Positions 45,126 to 57,894 are shown, numbered from the stretch's first letter. The stretch is 64,000 nt of DNA from Gigaspora rosea (GCA_003550325.1 QKWP01000267.1:141379-205378); one strand, 5' to 3'. A program made the numbers and translations. The notes: a model not told the origin generated them from the sequence alone.

Positions 45126-46870
45126 TAACTATGCATCAAAGTTGTCTTTTACAAGTTTACTTAGTGCATGAAGCTAGAATTAATTAGTAAAATCTTATAA
45201 TTCATAAATTGTTATTAATTAATTCTAACTTTATGCACTAAGTAAACTTGTTCAGCACCTAAAAATACATCAGATAGGCCATGATTTTTTTTATTTTGCT
45301 TGAAATTTGAAGAAAAGATGCTTAAATTTGACTTTTTTGATCAAAAATCCAAAATTATGCATTTATTCTCTAAATTTCAGTAAAATAAAAATAATTATGC
45401 CAATTTGATGTATTTCTAGTTGCTAACAAGTTTACTTAGTGCATTAAGTTAGAATTAATTAGTAAAATTTTATGAATCATAAGATTTTATAGAATTTTAT
45501 TAATAAAATTCTATAAACTCTTATAATTCACAAATTCTTATTAATTAATTCTAACTTTATGCACCAATTAAGTTGTTTAGCACCTAATAATACATCAAAT
45601 CGGCTATGTTATTTTTATTTTACTTGAAATTTGGTAAACAGATGCATAATTTTGGATTTTTGATCAAAAAAGTCAATTTGTTCTCCAAATTTCAAGTAAA
45701 ATAAAAACAACACAGCTGATTTGATGTATTTTTAGGTGCTAAACAAGTTTACTTAGTGCATTATGTTAGAATTAATTAGTAAAATTTTATGAATCATAAG
45801 ATTTTATAGAATTTTATTAATAAAATTCTATAAAATCTTATGATTCATAAAATTTTACTAAATAATTCTAACTTAATGCACTAAGTAAACTTGTTTAGCA
45901 CCCAAAAATACATCAAATCAGCTGTGTTGTTTTTATTTTACTTGAAATTTGGAGAACAATTTGACTTTTTTGATCAAAAATCCAAAATTATGCATCTGTT
46001 TACCAAATTTCAAGTAAAATAAAAATAACATAGCCGATTTGATGTATTATTAGGTGCTAAACAACTTAATTGGTGCATAAAGTTAGAATTAATTAATAAG
46101 AATTTGTGAATTATAAGAATTTGTAGAATTTTATTAAAAAAATTCTATAAAATCTTATAATTCATAAAATTTTACTAAATAATTCTAACTTAATGCACTA
46201 AGTAAACTTGTTCAGCACCTAAAAATACATCAGATAGGCCATGATTTTTTTTATTTTGCTTGAAATTTGAAGAAAAGATGCTTAAATTTGACTTTTTTGA
46301 TCAAAAATCCAAAATTATGCATTTATTCTCTAAATTTCAGTAAAATAAAAATAATTATGCCAATTTGATGTATTTCTAGTTGCTAACAAGTTTATTTAGT
46401 GCAAAAAGTTAGAATTAATTCATAAAATGTTATGAATTATAAGATTTTATAGAATTTTATTAATAAAATTTTATATTATAAAATCTTATGATTCACAAAA
46501 TCTTACTTATTAATTCTAACTTAATGCACTAAATAAACTTGTTCAGGACCTATAAATACATTAATTTAGTAGAATTATTTTTATTTTACTTGAAATTTAA
46601 AGAATAAATGCATAAATTTTGATTTTTGATCAAAAAAGTCAAATTTAAGCATATTTACTCTAAATTTCAAGTAAAATAAAAATAATTCTAATAATTTGAT
46701 GTATTTTAGATGTTGTACAAGTTTACTTAGTGCATAAAGTTAGAATTAATTAATAAAAATTTGTGAATTATAAGATTTTATATAATTTTATTAATAAAAT
46801 TCTATAAACTCTTATAATTTACAAAATTTATTAATTAATTCTAACTTAATGCACTAAGTAAACTTGTATT
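45126..46870. repeat. Satellite array 1: alternating palindromes, period about 320 bp
   Basis: Two kinds of dyad alternate. Type A centres on AGAATTTTATTAATAAAATT (near 45501, 45819, 46136, 46461, 46791) and is flanked by GTTAGAATTAATT words. Type B centres on TTGACTTTTTTGATCAAAAA (near 45331, 45661, 45972, 46291, 46631). They are joined by TGCACTAAGTAAACTTGTTT and AGCACCTAAAAATACATCAA in both orientations. About five full units, not identical. No open frame crosses a unit. Confidence 0.85.
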
Positions 46871-46919
46871 TATTAATTGTTATTTTTGGCTTTAGACACT
46901 AAAGGTATCCATTTCCTAG

Positions 46920-47215
46920 TATTAGATCACACCAAATGATTTTTTGTTTTATATTACATGGAATCTAAACTTTGGTAAGTGTGTTTTTTTTTTCTTTTTT
47001 TTTATTTTATTTATACTGTAAATTATTAGAATAATATTTGCATTTAAGATTAGACCATACAAAGTTGATTTTTGTATAAAATCTAAAAACTTCGGTTAGT
47101 CAATTGGATTTTTTTAATTTTTTTTAATTTACTGTAAATTAATATAATAATTTTCGCATCTATGCTTAGCATATATAAAATTGATTATTTATTTTACATT
47201 ATTAGTCAATTGCAT

Positions 47216-47220
<5 letters not shown>
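46920..47220 (+). repeat. Interspersed ~120-bp repeat units
   Basis: Three degenerate units with TTAGACCATACAAAGTTGAT and AATTATTAGAATAATATTTG, the same family as 39165-39600. A TA microsatellite (47217-47240) follows. Confidence 0.65.
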
Positions 47221-47240
<20 letters not shown>

Positions 47241-47247
<7 letters not shown>

Positions 47248-49704
47248 TTACTGTTATAAAATGTTTTTAATGATTTTACATCTATACACATAGCAAAGCA
47301 CATGCACAAAACTAGTACAGTATTATTAATCATGAAAAATTCAGAAACTTTATTTGATCCTATAAATCCCATGCAAATTCTACAAGGGATTCTATATCAT
47401 GCACAGAATTTTTATAAAAATCAGGATTTGCTTATTACTATTAGCAACTATACTATATATATAAGCATAAAAAATTATCAATGTTTAGCATATACTAATT
47501 TGCTGTAAATATAGTTTTGAAGACCACTGGTCAAAACTTTTTGTATAATTTTTAAATTTAATATAAATCAAAGTATCAGGTCTAAACTGAATTATACAAA
47601 AATATCATATTAATAATACCTGATGAAAGACAAATAGTTTTATTTAAATGAAAGTTTCAATTAGATGAATAACAAATAACAAAACTTGTAACAAATGACA
47701 AAATTGTAACAAATGACAAAACTTATAACAAATAACAAAACTTATAATGACCTCTGCAAATAGACTGTATATATAATTACCCTAATCATATAATATAGTG
47801 AACTGAATTCATAATTGAAATTGGATATTTGAATCCTACAATTTCGGAATAAAAAAAATAGAACTATATAACAGGGACAATGATTTTCTGTTTTCACAGA
47901 ATTTTGTAAAAAAAGTCACAAAAATGGTTTATAAAAATCGTGATTGTAATACTAGTTAACATTTAATTTTGGCCAGAATTTACAACTATAATGCTAGTAT
48001 TCTTATGTAATTTTGGTAAATTACAGAATATTTGTAGTATTATTATTTTGTACAGATAGAATTGGTATTTTGTTATTGCAGAAAATTATTATTTTTGCTA
48101 TAGAATTAATATTAAGTATTGTAAGACCAGTTATGCTATAGCAAGATCCTACTAGCCTTGAGACCAGACAAAATCTTTATGCCTCTTTTTATTTACTAAT
48201 TCAAGGTTAAGGGATCTTGGAACAATTGTTGTATAAATTTGTATTTGTTAAATTAATTAGTTTGTTAGTTTTAATTATCTCCAATTAGCCTATACTTTCT
48301 AAGCATATATGAAACACATCTTGAGTTTTATCAATCATCAATCATTTGTAGTTTTATCTAGAGTATCTCAAAGTCAAATTGAATCAAGTATCAGGCATAT
48401 TTAAATTTGATCAAATTGAATAAACCTTTGATTTGAATTTAATTTAATCAAATTAAATCAAATTAAATTTATTTGTAATTTTTAAAAATATTTAAAATTT
48501 GGATGCCTTTTAAAATTTTCAATTATACAAAATTTTATTAAGTTAATCAATTTTTATATTAAGTGAAAAATGTTTTTCTAATCAAAATAGCCATAGTTAA
48601 AGCTATTCAATTTTGACTGCTTCACCTTATCTAATTTGTTTATGCAGTGTAATTTTCTTTACTATTTATATTTATGTAGTGTATTCTTTTTTACTATTTA
48701 TTGTATTTTATATTACTTTTGTGCATATGATCAGCAGTCAAAATTTTCTCTTAATCTATAAAAAGAAATTTTTACATCCATCATTTTTATTATATTATAT
48801 TATATGATATGATATGATATAATATAATACTATACTATATTAGATGCAAGAAAAAAAAAAGGATTTGAATTAGTTAAAAGCATCTTAATTCTATTAAAAA
48901 ACTTTTTTTTTTACTTTTGTAAATATGTTTTACTTTGTGATTATGCTTATACTTTCTGAGATTTTTTAGAATTTTAGGTTTTTTTCTTTTGATTTTTTGC
49001 TGGCATGATTAATTGATAAATAGTGATCATCAAAGGCAGTAACAAAAATTGTAACAAAAGAATTTGTTCTTTTTCGCATTGGTTCAATTATATAATATAA
49101 TGTGTAAAATTTTTTTGTTCTTGTATAAATAAATAAAAATAAAAAAAGTAGATGTTGTATTGTAAATTCTCTATATATAGTATCACACAAAGCTAAAATA
49201 AATAAAAAAATATATGTTCTACTAATTGTAGCTTATAGCTTAGATATGAACCAGATACTACACCCAAATGTGTGCCTGTTTAAATAAATAAAAAATAAAA
49301 AATAAATAAATAAATAAATAAATAATGAAAAAAATGAAAAAAAATCACAATGATAGCAATTTTCTACTTTTTTTTGAGTATCTAAAAAAAATAAAAGGTG
49401 CTAATACTGTACTTTGCTATGTAACTAACCACATTTACATTCTGCCAAAAATATGCATTACTATTGCTTAATCATATGACTTAATTTGGACAAAGAAGAA
49501 CATATAATGGTACTATTCACTATCAATTACAAGCACTATATCATTATATTGAAATATCCAAATTTCAAAGAATATTTCTATTCAAAACTAACTATTTTGC
49601 CTTATAATCAATTGCATTTTTGCATGTGAATGTCACAAAGAAGAATTCACATAGCTGTAATAAGAATCAGTTATTGTACTATATTGCAGTTGAGAAATGT
49701 TACT
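47241..49704. other. AT-rich intergenic region
   Basis: No gene. An AACAAATGACAAAACTTAT minisatellite of about 20 bp per unit lies at about 47675-47745. AATCAAATTAAATC words near 48420-48475, GATATGATAT near 48805-48825, and AAATAAATAAAT runs near 49285-49325. Open frames at 47302, 48613 and 48966 have no recognised domain. Confidence 0.4.
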
Positions 49705-49795
49705 TATTTATAGATCCTTGTACTGCTATTGCAGCCGTGGGCTAATCACAGCATAAGGTTCTTGCATTACTATTGCAGCCACAGAGACTAATCAC
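49705..49795 (+). repeat. 46-bp minisatellite, left part
   Basis: Two units of the type CCTTGTACTGCTATTGCAGC, then CATGGAGCCTAATCACAACA, cut at 49795 by the hAT-like element; the array continues at 52664. Confidence 0.85.
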
Positions 49796-50088
49796 TAGGG
49801 TTCTGAAGTTCAGTAGAGGTTCAGGTTCAGGTTCAATGAACCTGAACCTGATCTGCTCTAAAAGTTCAATACTAAACTAAACCTGAACTTAAAATTATTG
49901 AACATAAACGTGAACCTAAACTTAAAAAAGTTTAGTTCAGGTTCAGTTCAAGGTTTATGAACATGTTCAGGTTCATAATATATGCACATGTTTACCTAAA
50001 CCACAAAATTAGAATCAATTAGTAAAATTTAGAGAATCATAGAAATTTGTATAATTTTATTAATAAAATTATACAAATTTCTATAAGA

Positions 50089-50697
50089 GTAAATTTATTC
50101 ATCGCCTCATGCAATGCAGCTTATATGTCGCTCTTCTAACAAATTTCAAGATCAGGTGTAACATTACATGATCAAAAATTCAAAAACAAACGTTCATTTT
50201 GTCAAAAATCGTCTATAACTTAAAATTGAGTATATGAAACTACTCTTAGGATTCAACAAAAAAAATTACTTGCAAAATTTTACTATAAAATCTCCTCTCT
50301 GCTCATACACACAATCTATACCTTACCTATACATGAGGACGAAAGCATTTCGGGTTCTAAAACCCGAAATTAAAATTTGAAGACGAAATAGTTTTTGACC
50401 TATTTTACTTGAAAGACGAAATTATTTGATACTTTTTTTGAATAAACGAAATTATAAGGAATATATCTATATAAATTTTATTTGCTCATCCTTATAAAAA
50501 ATTTTAATTTTCTCTAATGAAAACGAAATAGGACTTTTTCAAAAATTAATTTCGGTGGCATCACTAACCTCACTCTAACCCTAACCATGAAAAAAACAGG
50601 CTATTTTAATTGTTTTGATTTTACGTTATACCTGATTTTATGATCTGCAGCAGGTGTGACAACATCGCACATACGATGTATAAATTATTTCTTTCTA
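50089..50697. mobile_element. MITE nested in satellite array 2
   Basis: Interrupts a palindrome between two halves of an ATAGAAATTT/TTTCTATAATTC word. The left end TAAATTTATTCATCGCCTCA and the right end, complemented TAATTTATACATCGTATGT, are similar. Inside: AGATCAGGTGTAACATTACA, TATGAAACTAC, an A-run, TTACTTGCAAAATTTTACTA and CTCTAACCCTAACC, the words shared with other MITEs here. Confidence 0.6.
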
Positions 50698-50901
50698 TAA
50701 TTCTCTAAATTTTACTAATAGATTTTAATTTCTTGCACTAAGTAAACTTGTTAAGCACCAAAAAATACATTAAATCAGCATATTTTATTTTACTTTTCTT
50801 AAAATTTGAAGAAAAGATGCTTAATTTTGGAAATTTTCATCAAAAATTCAAAATTAAGCATCTTGAATAAAAATTTTAAGAAAAATAAAATAAGAACAGG
50901 A

Positions 50902-51116
50902 CTAGACAGTGCCCCATGCACTTTGTGCCCCCTATTGTTATATCTCAAAATTTTACTAGGGTAACCCCTGTTGCACTTCTAACAAAAAATGATCCTCTCG
51001 CAATTCTGTACTTATTTTGATCCTAATTCTAACCCTAACCCTAACCCTAACCTTAACTTCGGGCAAAATTAATTATTAGTACATTAGGGGCACAAAATGC
51101 ACGGGGCACTGTTTAG
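50902..51116. mobile_element. MITE with ACAGTGCCCC ends and telomere-like core
   Basis: Left end CTAGACAGTGCCCCATGCAC, right end complemented CTAAACAGTGCCCCGTGCAT, then TTTTGTGCCCC. In the middle are four CCCTAA-like hexamers (about 51027-51058). About 215 bp, inserted in satellite array 2. No clear target duplication. Confidence 0.8.
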
Positions 51117-52663
51117 ATTATTCCATAAAATAAAATATACTAATATAATGTATTTTTTGGTGCTAAACAAGTTTACTTAAATCAAGAAGTTATGATCAAT
51201 TAGTAAAATTTAGAGAATCATAAAAATTGTATAATTTTATTAATAAAATTATACAAATTTCTATGTTTCTCTAAATTTTACTAATTGATCATAACTTCTT
51301 GATTTAAGTAAACTTGTTTAGCACCAAAAATACATTATATTGGTATATTTTATTTTATTTTTCTTAAAATTTGTGTCAAAGATGCTTAATTTTGAATTTT
51401 TGATGAAAATTTCCAAAATTAAGCATCTTTTCTTCAAATTTTAAGAAAAGTAAAATAAAATAAGCCGATTTGATGTATTTTTTGGTGCTTAACAAGTTTA
51501 TTTAGTGCAAGAAATTAAGATCAATTAGTAAAATTTAGAGAATCATAGCATTTTGTATAATTTTATTAATAAAATTATACAAATTTCTATTATTCTCTAA
51601 ATTTTACTAATTGATTATAACTCCTTGCACTAAGTAAACTTGTTAAGCACCAAAAATACATCAAATCGGCATATTTTATTTTACTTTTCTTAAAATTTGA
51701 AGAAAAGTAGCTTAATTTTGAAAATTTTTATCAAAAATTCAAAATTAAGCAACTTTGACGCAAATTTTAAGGAAAATAAAATAAAATATACCGATTTGTT
51801 AAACAGTTTACTTAGATCAAGAAGTTATAATCAATTAGTAAAATTTAGAGAATCATAGAAATTTGTATAATTTTATTAATAAAATTATACAAAATGCTAT
51901 GATTCTCTAAATTTTACTAATTGATCATAACTTTTTGATCTAAGTAAACTTGTTTAGCACCAAAAAATACATCTTATCAGTATATTTATTTATTTTATTT
52001 TCCTTAAAATTTGCGTCAAAGATGCTTAATTTTGAATTTTTGATGAAAATTTCCAAAATTAAGCATCTTTTCTTCAAATTTTAAAAAAAAGTAAAATAAA
52101 ATATGCCGATTTGATATATTTTTTAGTGCTCAACAAGTTTACTTAATGCAAGAAGTTATGATCAATTAGTAAAATTTAGAGAATTATAGAAATTTGTATA
52201 ATTTTATTTATAAAATTATACAAAATGCTATGATTCTCTAAATTTTACTAACTGATTTATACTTCTCACTCTAAGTAAACTTGTTCAGTATCAATAAATA
52301 CACATATTTTTATTTAAACTCAAAACTAATTTGCAAAATTTGGACTAGCCTGACCAAACTTATATTTGAGTTTGAGTTTAGTATAAAGTTTTAATAATAA
52401 AATTTAGAGTTTGAGTCTGGTCTGGACCAGACCAAACCCGGACCCAAACCTAGAATTGCTAGTTCATATGAACGCTAGACTGAACCTGAACATGTTCATG
52501 AACTTATGAACTGAACCTGAACTGAACCTGAACCAGCTCTAAAAGTTCAATACTAAACCTGAACCTGAACATGTCTTAAAAAATGTTCAGGTTTAGGTTC
52601 AATACTGAACCTGAACCTGAACTTGACCTAAGTTCAGTTCAGTTCAGGTTCATAGAAATACTA

Positions 52664-54150
52664 CTAATCACAATCTGAGGTCCTTGTACTGCTATTGCAG
52701 CCATGGAGCCTAATTACAACCTAAGGTTCTTGTACTGCTATTGCAGCCACAGAGCCTAATTACAGCATGAGGTCCTTATATTGCTATTGCAGCTGTAAAG
52801 CCCAATCACAACAAGAGGTCCTTGTACTACTATTGTAGCTATGAAGCCTAATCAAAACATAAAGTTCTTGTACTACTATTGTAGTCGCGAAGCCTAATCA
52901 CAACATGAGGTTTTTGCACTGCTATTGCAGCTATTGCAGCCATGGAGTCTAATTATTAATCTGAGATCCTTACACTGCTATTGCAGCCATGGAGCCTAAT
53001 CACAACATGAGGTTCTTGTACTGCTATTGCAGCCATAGAGCCAAATTATTAAATATAAGATCCTTGTACCATTTTCTTAGCTGTGGAGCCTAATTTAAAA
53101 CATGAGGTCCTTGCAATGCTATTGCTACTGTGGAGCCTAATTGCAACATAAGATCCTTATACTACTAATAACCAAATACAAAACTCTTGCACTGCTATCA
53201 CAGCTACAAAACCTAATCAAAATTATAAGGGTTTTGTCTAACAACAAATATTGCCTGATCATTAATAGGTTCTTGTACTGTTATTGCAACTGTGAAGCCT
53301 AATTAATATGAGATCTTTGCACTGCTATTGCATCTGTAGTAACTAGTCATCAACTTAAGATTCTTGTCTAATTATTAGCAAAATACTATTAACCTAATCA
53401 TCAATATAAGGCCCTTGTACTGTAAATACAATATGAGATTCTTGCAATGCTATTACAGCTGGCTGCAAAGCCTAATTTTCAAATATAATTTCTTTGCACT
53501 GCTATTGTAGCCATAGTGCCTAATTAAATTATAAAGTTCTTGTACTACTAATCACAAATATAAGGCCCTCACAATGCTATTATAGCCACAAACCTAATTA
53601 AACATTATAAAAATAACCAAATAATCAGTTCCTGCACTGTTATTGCTTAATCTCAAATGAGGTTTTTGCATTATTACTATAGCTACAGAACCTAATTGCT
53701 ATATGGTATCCTTGCACTGCTATTGCAGCCACAGAACCTAATATTTAAGCATGAGATTCTTGTGCTGTTTTTATAACTGCAGTATCTAATTAACTAATAA
53801 GGTTCTTGCATAATAACTATCCTTGTATTGCTATTATAGCTACAGAATATAATTATTGAATATGAGTTTTGTACTATTATTGTAACTACAGAGTTTAATC
53901 TCTAGCATGGGATTCTTATACAGATATGAGCCTTGCACTACTATGGTAACTGTAGAGCCTAATCATCAATATGAGTTTTAGTACTGTTATTACAGCTATG
54001 AAGCTTAATTTTAATATAAGGTTCTTGTGCTGCTATTATAACCATGATGTTCAGATACTAATATAAAGCTATCATAGCCAAATGCCTAATCATCAAACAT
54101 AAATCTTGTACTACTATTATAGATGTAATGCCCAATTGCCAATAAAAATG
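52664..54150 (+). repeat. 46-bp minisatellite, main array
   Basis: About 30 units of the type CCTTGTACTGCTATTGCAGC, CATGGAGCCTAATCACAACA, TGAGGT. The period is 46 bp in the first units (starts at 52681, 52727, 52773) and becomes irregular towards the right, where units are more diverged. As 46 is not a multiple of three, it does not encode a repeat protein. Confidence 0.9.
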
Positions 54151-55243
54151 AGCTATCAAGAAATGAGTATATAGAGTGAAATAATAGAGCTGGTCTTTTC
54201 TACAAGGTGAAAAGAAAGATAACCTTCTCTACTAACTAATAGCTCTTAAATATCTTTGAAACATCCTTGCCTATTATAGTAACTCATATTTTTACAATTA
54301 TATGTTATCAAAATATTGATCAAAAAATATCTGCATTAGACAAGATACAACAAGAACTATATAATCAAAATAACAAATTGTACATGTGATCTGGTCATGT
54401 CATCTGATTTTCAATAATAATTGCTTCGTCACTTTATTGATAGCTTTTCATATTGTTGATGCTTCAAGTTTTATGAACTCCTAAAGCTTAAATGTACCTT
54501 TAAAAATCTTTTAAAAGTGTTTTACCCTGTTAATGCAATACAAAAATTGCAATCTAACTCAATATTAATTATATACTGTAATAGCAGCTAGTAAGTTCTG
54601 TGATTAAACTTTTGCTATAACTTACAATAAAAATTATAATAGTTTCATTATTGATTAACCACTATTGGACTGTATTGGTATGTAAGCTTTGCATCAAAAT
54701 TTTATAGTAGAAATTATAAAAATTCCAACTAACTCAATTTTAATTATATATTTTAGTAATAAAACAACAAGTAAATTTTGTAATAGAGTTTTTTACAGTA
54801 ACTCATAATTGTAATCATATTAACTCAACGATGTATATACATTATTGATAAGTTCCATAATTGAATTTTTTATAGCAACTCTTGGCAAAAATACATTATT
54901 TCGAATACAACTAACTCTAGTTAACTACATACTTTAATCACTATAATGGCAAGTAAGTTCTGTAACTAAATTTTTTATGTAGAGATTATTATAATAATTT
55001 TTTAACAAATTGTATATATTGCATTTGCAAGTAAATTGTAACTAACTTCTTTACTGTAAATTGGTAAAATCTGTGAAAATTTAACTATAACTAATTTAAC
55101 TATACTGTAGTTATTGGAATAGTGAATAAATTTTGAACAGAATTTTTTATAGTAGAAATCACAATAATTTCAATACTAATTCAATTTTAATTGCTGTGTT
55201 TATCAAATTAGAAAATAAGCTTAGCATATAGTAGAAAGTCATA
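54151..55243. other. AT-rich region with weak repetition
   Basis: No gene. Words such as AATTCTGTAACTAAATTTTT and CAACTAACTCAATTTTAA recur at irregular distances up to about 57000, suggesting an old degenerate tandem repeat on both sides of the next element. Confidence 0.4.
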
Positions 55244-55245
55244 TA

Positions 55246-56269
55246 CAGTCAGACCTCTCTAAGTGCACCCTCCCTAAGTGCAACCTTTCTTAAGTGCATG
55301 CTTTAGCCCGGTCTCAAGCTTGGGACTTAATGATAAGTGCACACCCTCCAACCTCTGCATGTGCATATATTTCGTAGTCCCGAACTTATATATGCACTTT
55401 CATAAATACACGCATGTCATCTTTGACCAATTAAAATACTGGATAACCACGTGAATAGAATATTTATTTTAAGATTTTTCATTCATTATATCACATGATT
55501 AAACAATTCTTCAGATCTTAAGGATAGAGGGTGCGTAGATCATTTTTATATAGTTTTTATATGGTATTTTGAAATTTTTATATAAAATTGACATATGCTA
55601 CTAATAAAACTTTTTTAAATTACAACTAATTTTTATTAAAATTTTACAAAATATAAATAAACCAATTTATCTATTATGGTAAAATTTTGAACTATTATTA
55701 TATTTTAAAAAAATATACTTGTATATATCATAAAGTTTTTCTGAGTTGGCCAAAAATTTTCTGGTTTACACAAAATTGCTAATGCTGATTGGTAAATTTA
55801 TGTAAATTTATAAGTTAGTTTTATTACTAAATTTTAATACACAATCTTTAAAATTTTATATCTAACTGAGCTTTTGACCAATTTTAATAATTTTACTATT
55901 ATTAGAATCAGAAAAACCTGCTCTACAAACTTGGCTTAAAATATTATTAGTTTATTTATTATAATTTTTCATAAAATTAAATATAAAAAAATTTGCCATT
56001 AAGTTTATATATAATTTTAAATTAGTATCCTCTACTCTTAAAGTAATTCTGTTTTTTACTCTTTCTCTTTTATTTCAACAATGTAACTATGGATAATATG
56101 AATAATATCTAGTTTTGCATTCCTAAACACAAGTATTATCAATTATGTGCATTAGTTCTTTTTTCTGATTGGCTATACATTTTTTTTATATATTTCTATA
56201 AATGCATACCCTCTATAAATGCACACTTATGCCTGGTCATAACGGCATGCACTTAGAAAGGTCTGATTG
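55246..56269. mobile_element. Pogo-like non-autonomous element, 1024 bp
   Basis: TA on both sides (55244-55245, 56270-56271). The left end CAGTCAGACCTCTCTAAGTG and the right end, complemented CAATCAGACCTTTCTAAGTG, are clear inverted repeats, with further TAAGTGCA/TGCA words inside. No transposase frame. Confidence 0.8.
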
Positions 56270-56271
56270 TA

Positions 56272-57467
56272 CCTTCAACTATTGTATGTAACTCGTTAGT
56301 AAATATGTTTTGTAGCAAAATTCTTTATAGCAAATAGTAAAGTATTATAATTTTAATACAACCAACTCAACCTTAAACAAATACTGGTCTACTAGAATAA
56401 TGAGAAACAATATTTATATAAAATCATAAAAATTCTAATACTAATTCAATTTTAACTTCCACATTTGCAAATAAATTCTGTAACTAAATCTTTAAGTAAA
56501 TTAAAATAGAAATTATAATAATTTTAATGCAACTAACTTAATTGATAATCCGTTTCTGAATGAGAGAACTATATATAACCATATATAGTAAATTGTGACA
56601 CACATGACTATGAGATTTACTATAGTCAAAAATGCTATTTCACATAAACAATAGTTGGTTTACATTAGTCAGGAAAACATTTTATGCCAATATCTCTGCA
56701 ACTATTAAACAGATTTTAATGATATTACTATATTAAAATTAGAAAATAATGCTTTACAAGATTACTTAGAAATTGAAGATATATTTACTTAGTAGAAAAA
56801 TGACTTCACTTTGTCGTGAAGTGGCATTTGTTGCTTAGCAATTTTATATAGTAAATCATATAGATCTGCACGTCACAATTTACTATGTATGGCTGGAAAC
56901 AGATTATTAATTAATTTTAATCGCAACTAAATAGTAAGTAAGTTTTGCAACAGAATTTTTTACAGAAACTTATAATAAATTATTATAATTCCAATACTAA
57001 TTCAACATTAACTACTACATTAGTACCAGGATTTTTTACCTTATTTATTCTTTGTTTGTTTTATTTATTTTTTTAATTAATTTTATTATTAGCATTATAA
57101 TATATCATTATTATCTGTTTTAAAAAAAAACAAACAAACAACAAATCTTAATAAACCTGTACCTATTGACCATATTTACAACTAATTATTCATAAAAATA
57201 ATTCAATTATTCATAAAAATAATTCAATTATTTTTACATTATTTTTAGCATATTATTAAAAATAAAGCCTTACTCTCATTTTAAACAATAAGAACAGTTA
57301 ATATAAACAAATTTACAAAAAAAATTATTTACTTTAATTAGTATTTATACTCTTATAAGTTCCTTCTTGCTAGTCTACAAATCATTACAGTATAGTACTA
57401 ATTGAATTTTGTAAATTTGTTACATATTTAGTTAAGTGCATTTAAAAATTGCAAGTGGATGACAAAG
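56272..57467. other. AT-rich region
   Basis: No gene. An inverted pair ACCATATATAGTAAATTGTG (about 56578-56597) and CACAATTTACTATGTATGG (about 56874-56892) brackets some 315 bases and may mark another foldback element. ATAATTCAATTATTCATAAAA is partly duplicated in tandem near 57190-57230. Confidence 0.4.
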
Positions 57468-57475
57468 TTGCCCAC

Positions 57476-57886
57476 TAGTGATACAAATCGATGAGAAATC
57501 TTCAATTGATTATTTGATAGATCATTTTATCCAACTAATCGATTAATCGATTTTATTTAACTAATCGATTAGTTGGCCAATCGATTAATTGACTAATTGA
57601 TTAATCGATTAGTTGGCCAATTGATTAACAAACTAATTGATTAGTTGAATAAACAAAACTTGGTAAAATACACGTAAGGTAGCAACTGAAACAGCCAAGT
57701 TGATAGTTGATATTCTTATATGATCAGTTGATTAATCAACTAATTGACTAGTCTATTAATTGACCAATCAACTAGTCAATTAATTGACTAATTGATTAAT
57801 CAACTAAGTTGGGTCTGTAAAATTCAAATCGATTAGTAGTCAACTTTACAACTAATCGATTAATTCGATTTTGATTTGTATCACTA
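57476..57886. mobile_element. hAT-like MITE, 411 bp
   Basis: Ends TAGTGATACAAATCGAT and, complemented, TAGTGATACAAATCAAAATC. Exact 8-bp duplication TTGCCCAC at 57468-57475 and 57887-57894. Both sides carry dense ATCGATTAG/CTAATCGAT and AATTGACTAATTG words. It shares only the TAGTGA start with the MITE at 105-630. Confidence 0.9.
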
Positions 57887-57894
57887 TTGCCCAC

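Larger units (their letters stand above)
49990..52290. repeat. Satellite array 2: alternating palindromes, period about 320 bp
   Basis: Related to array 1: the linker CACTAAGTAAACTTGTT, then AGCACCAAAAATACATCAAA, is shared. Type A dyads centre on ATAATTTTATTAATAAAATT (near 50059, 51241, 51571, 51879, 52207) and type B on AAATTTTTATCAAAAATTC-like words (near 50841, 51402, 51731, 52044). Units are interrupted by MITEs at 50089-50697 and 50902-51116. The whole array is inside a hAT-like element. Confidence 0.8.
49796..52663. mobile_element. hAT-like non-autonomous element with internal satellite (2868 bp)
   Basis: Exact 8-bp duplication CTAATCAC at 49788-49795 and 52664-52671. The left end is TAGGGTTCTGAAGTTCAG and the right end, complemented, TAGTATTTCTATGAACCTGA. 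Both subterminal regions (about 49800-49990 and 52440-52660) are packed with GGTTCAGGTTCA/TGAACCTGAACC words, a plausible set of transposase-binding repeats. The interior is palindromic satellite DNA plus two younger nested MITEs. No transposase. It sits in the middle of a minisatellite. Confidence 0.8.

Noticed and set aside
45126..46870. CRISPR-like array
   Set aside because: The units are palindromic, about 320 bp and diverged, with no constant repeat and variable spacer structure; the genome is eukaryotic.
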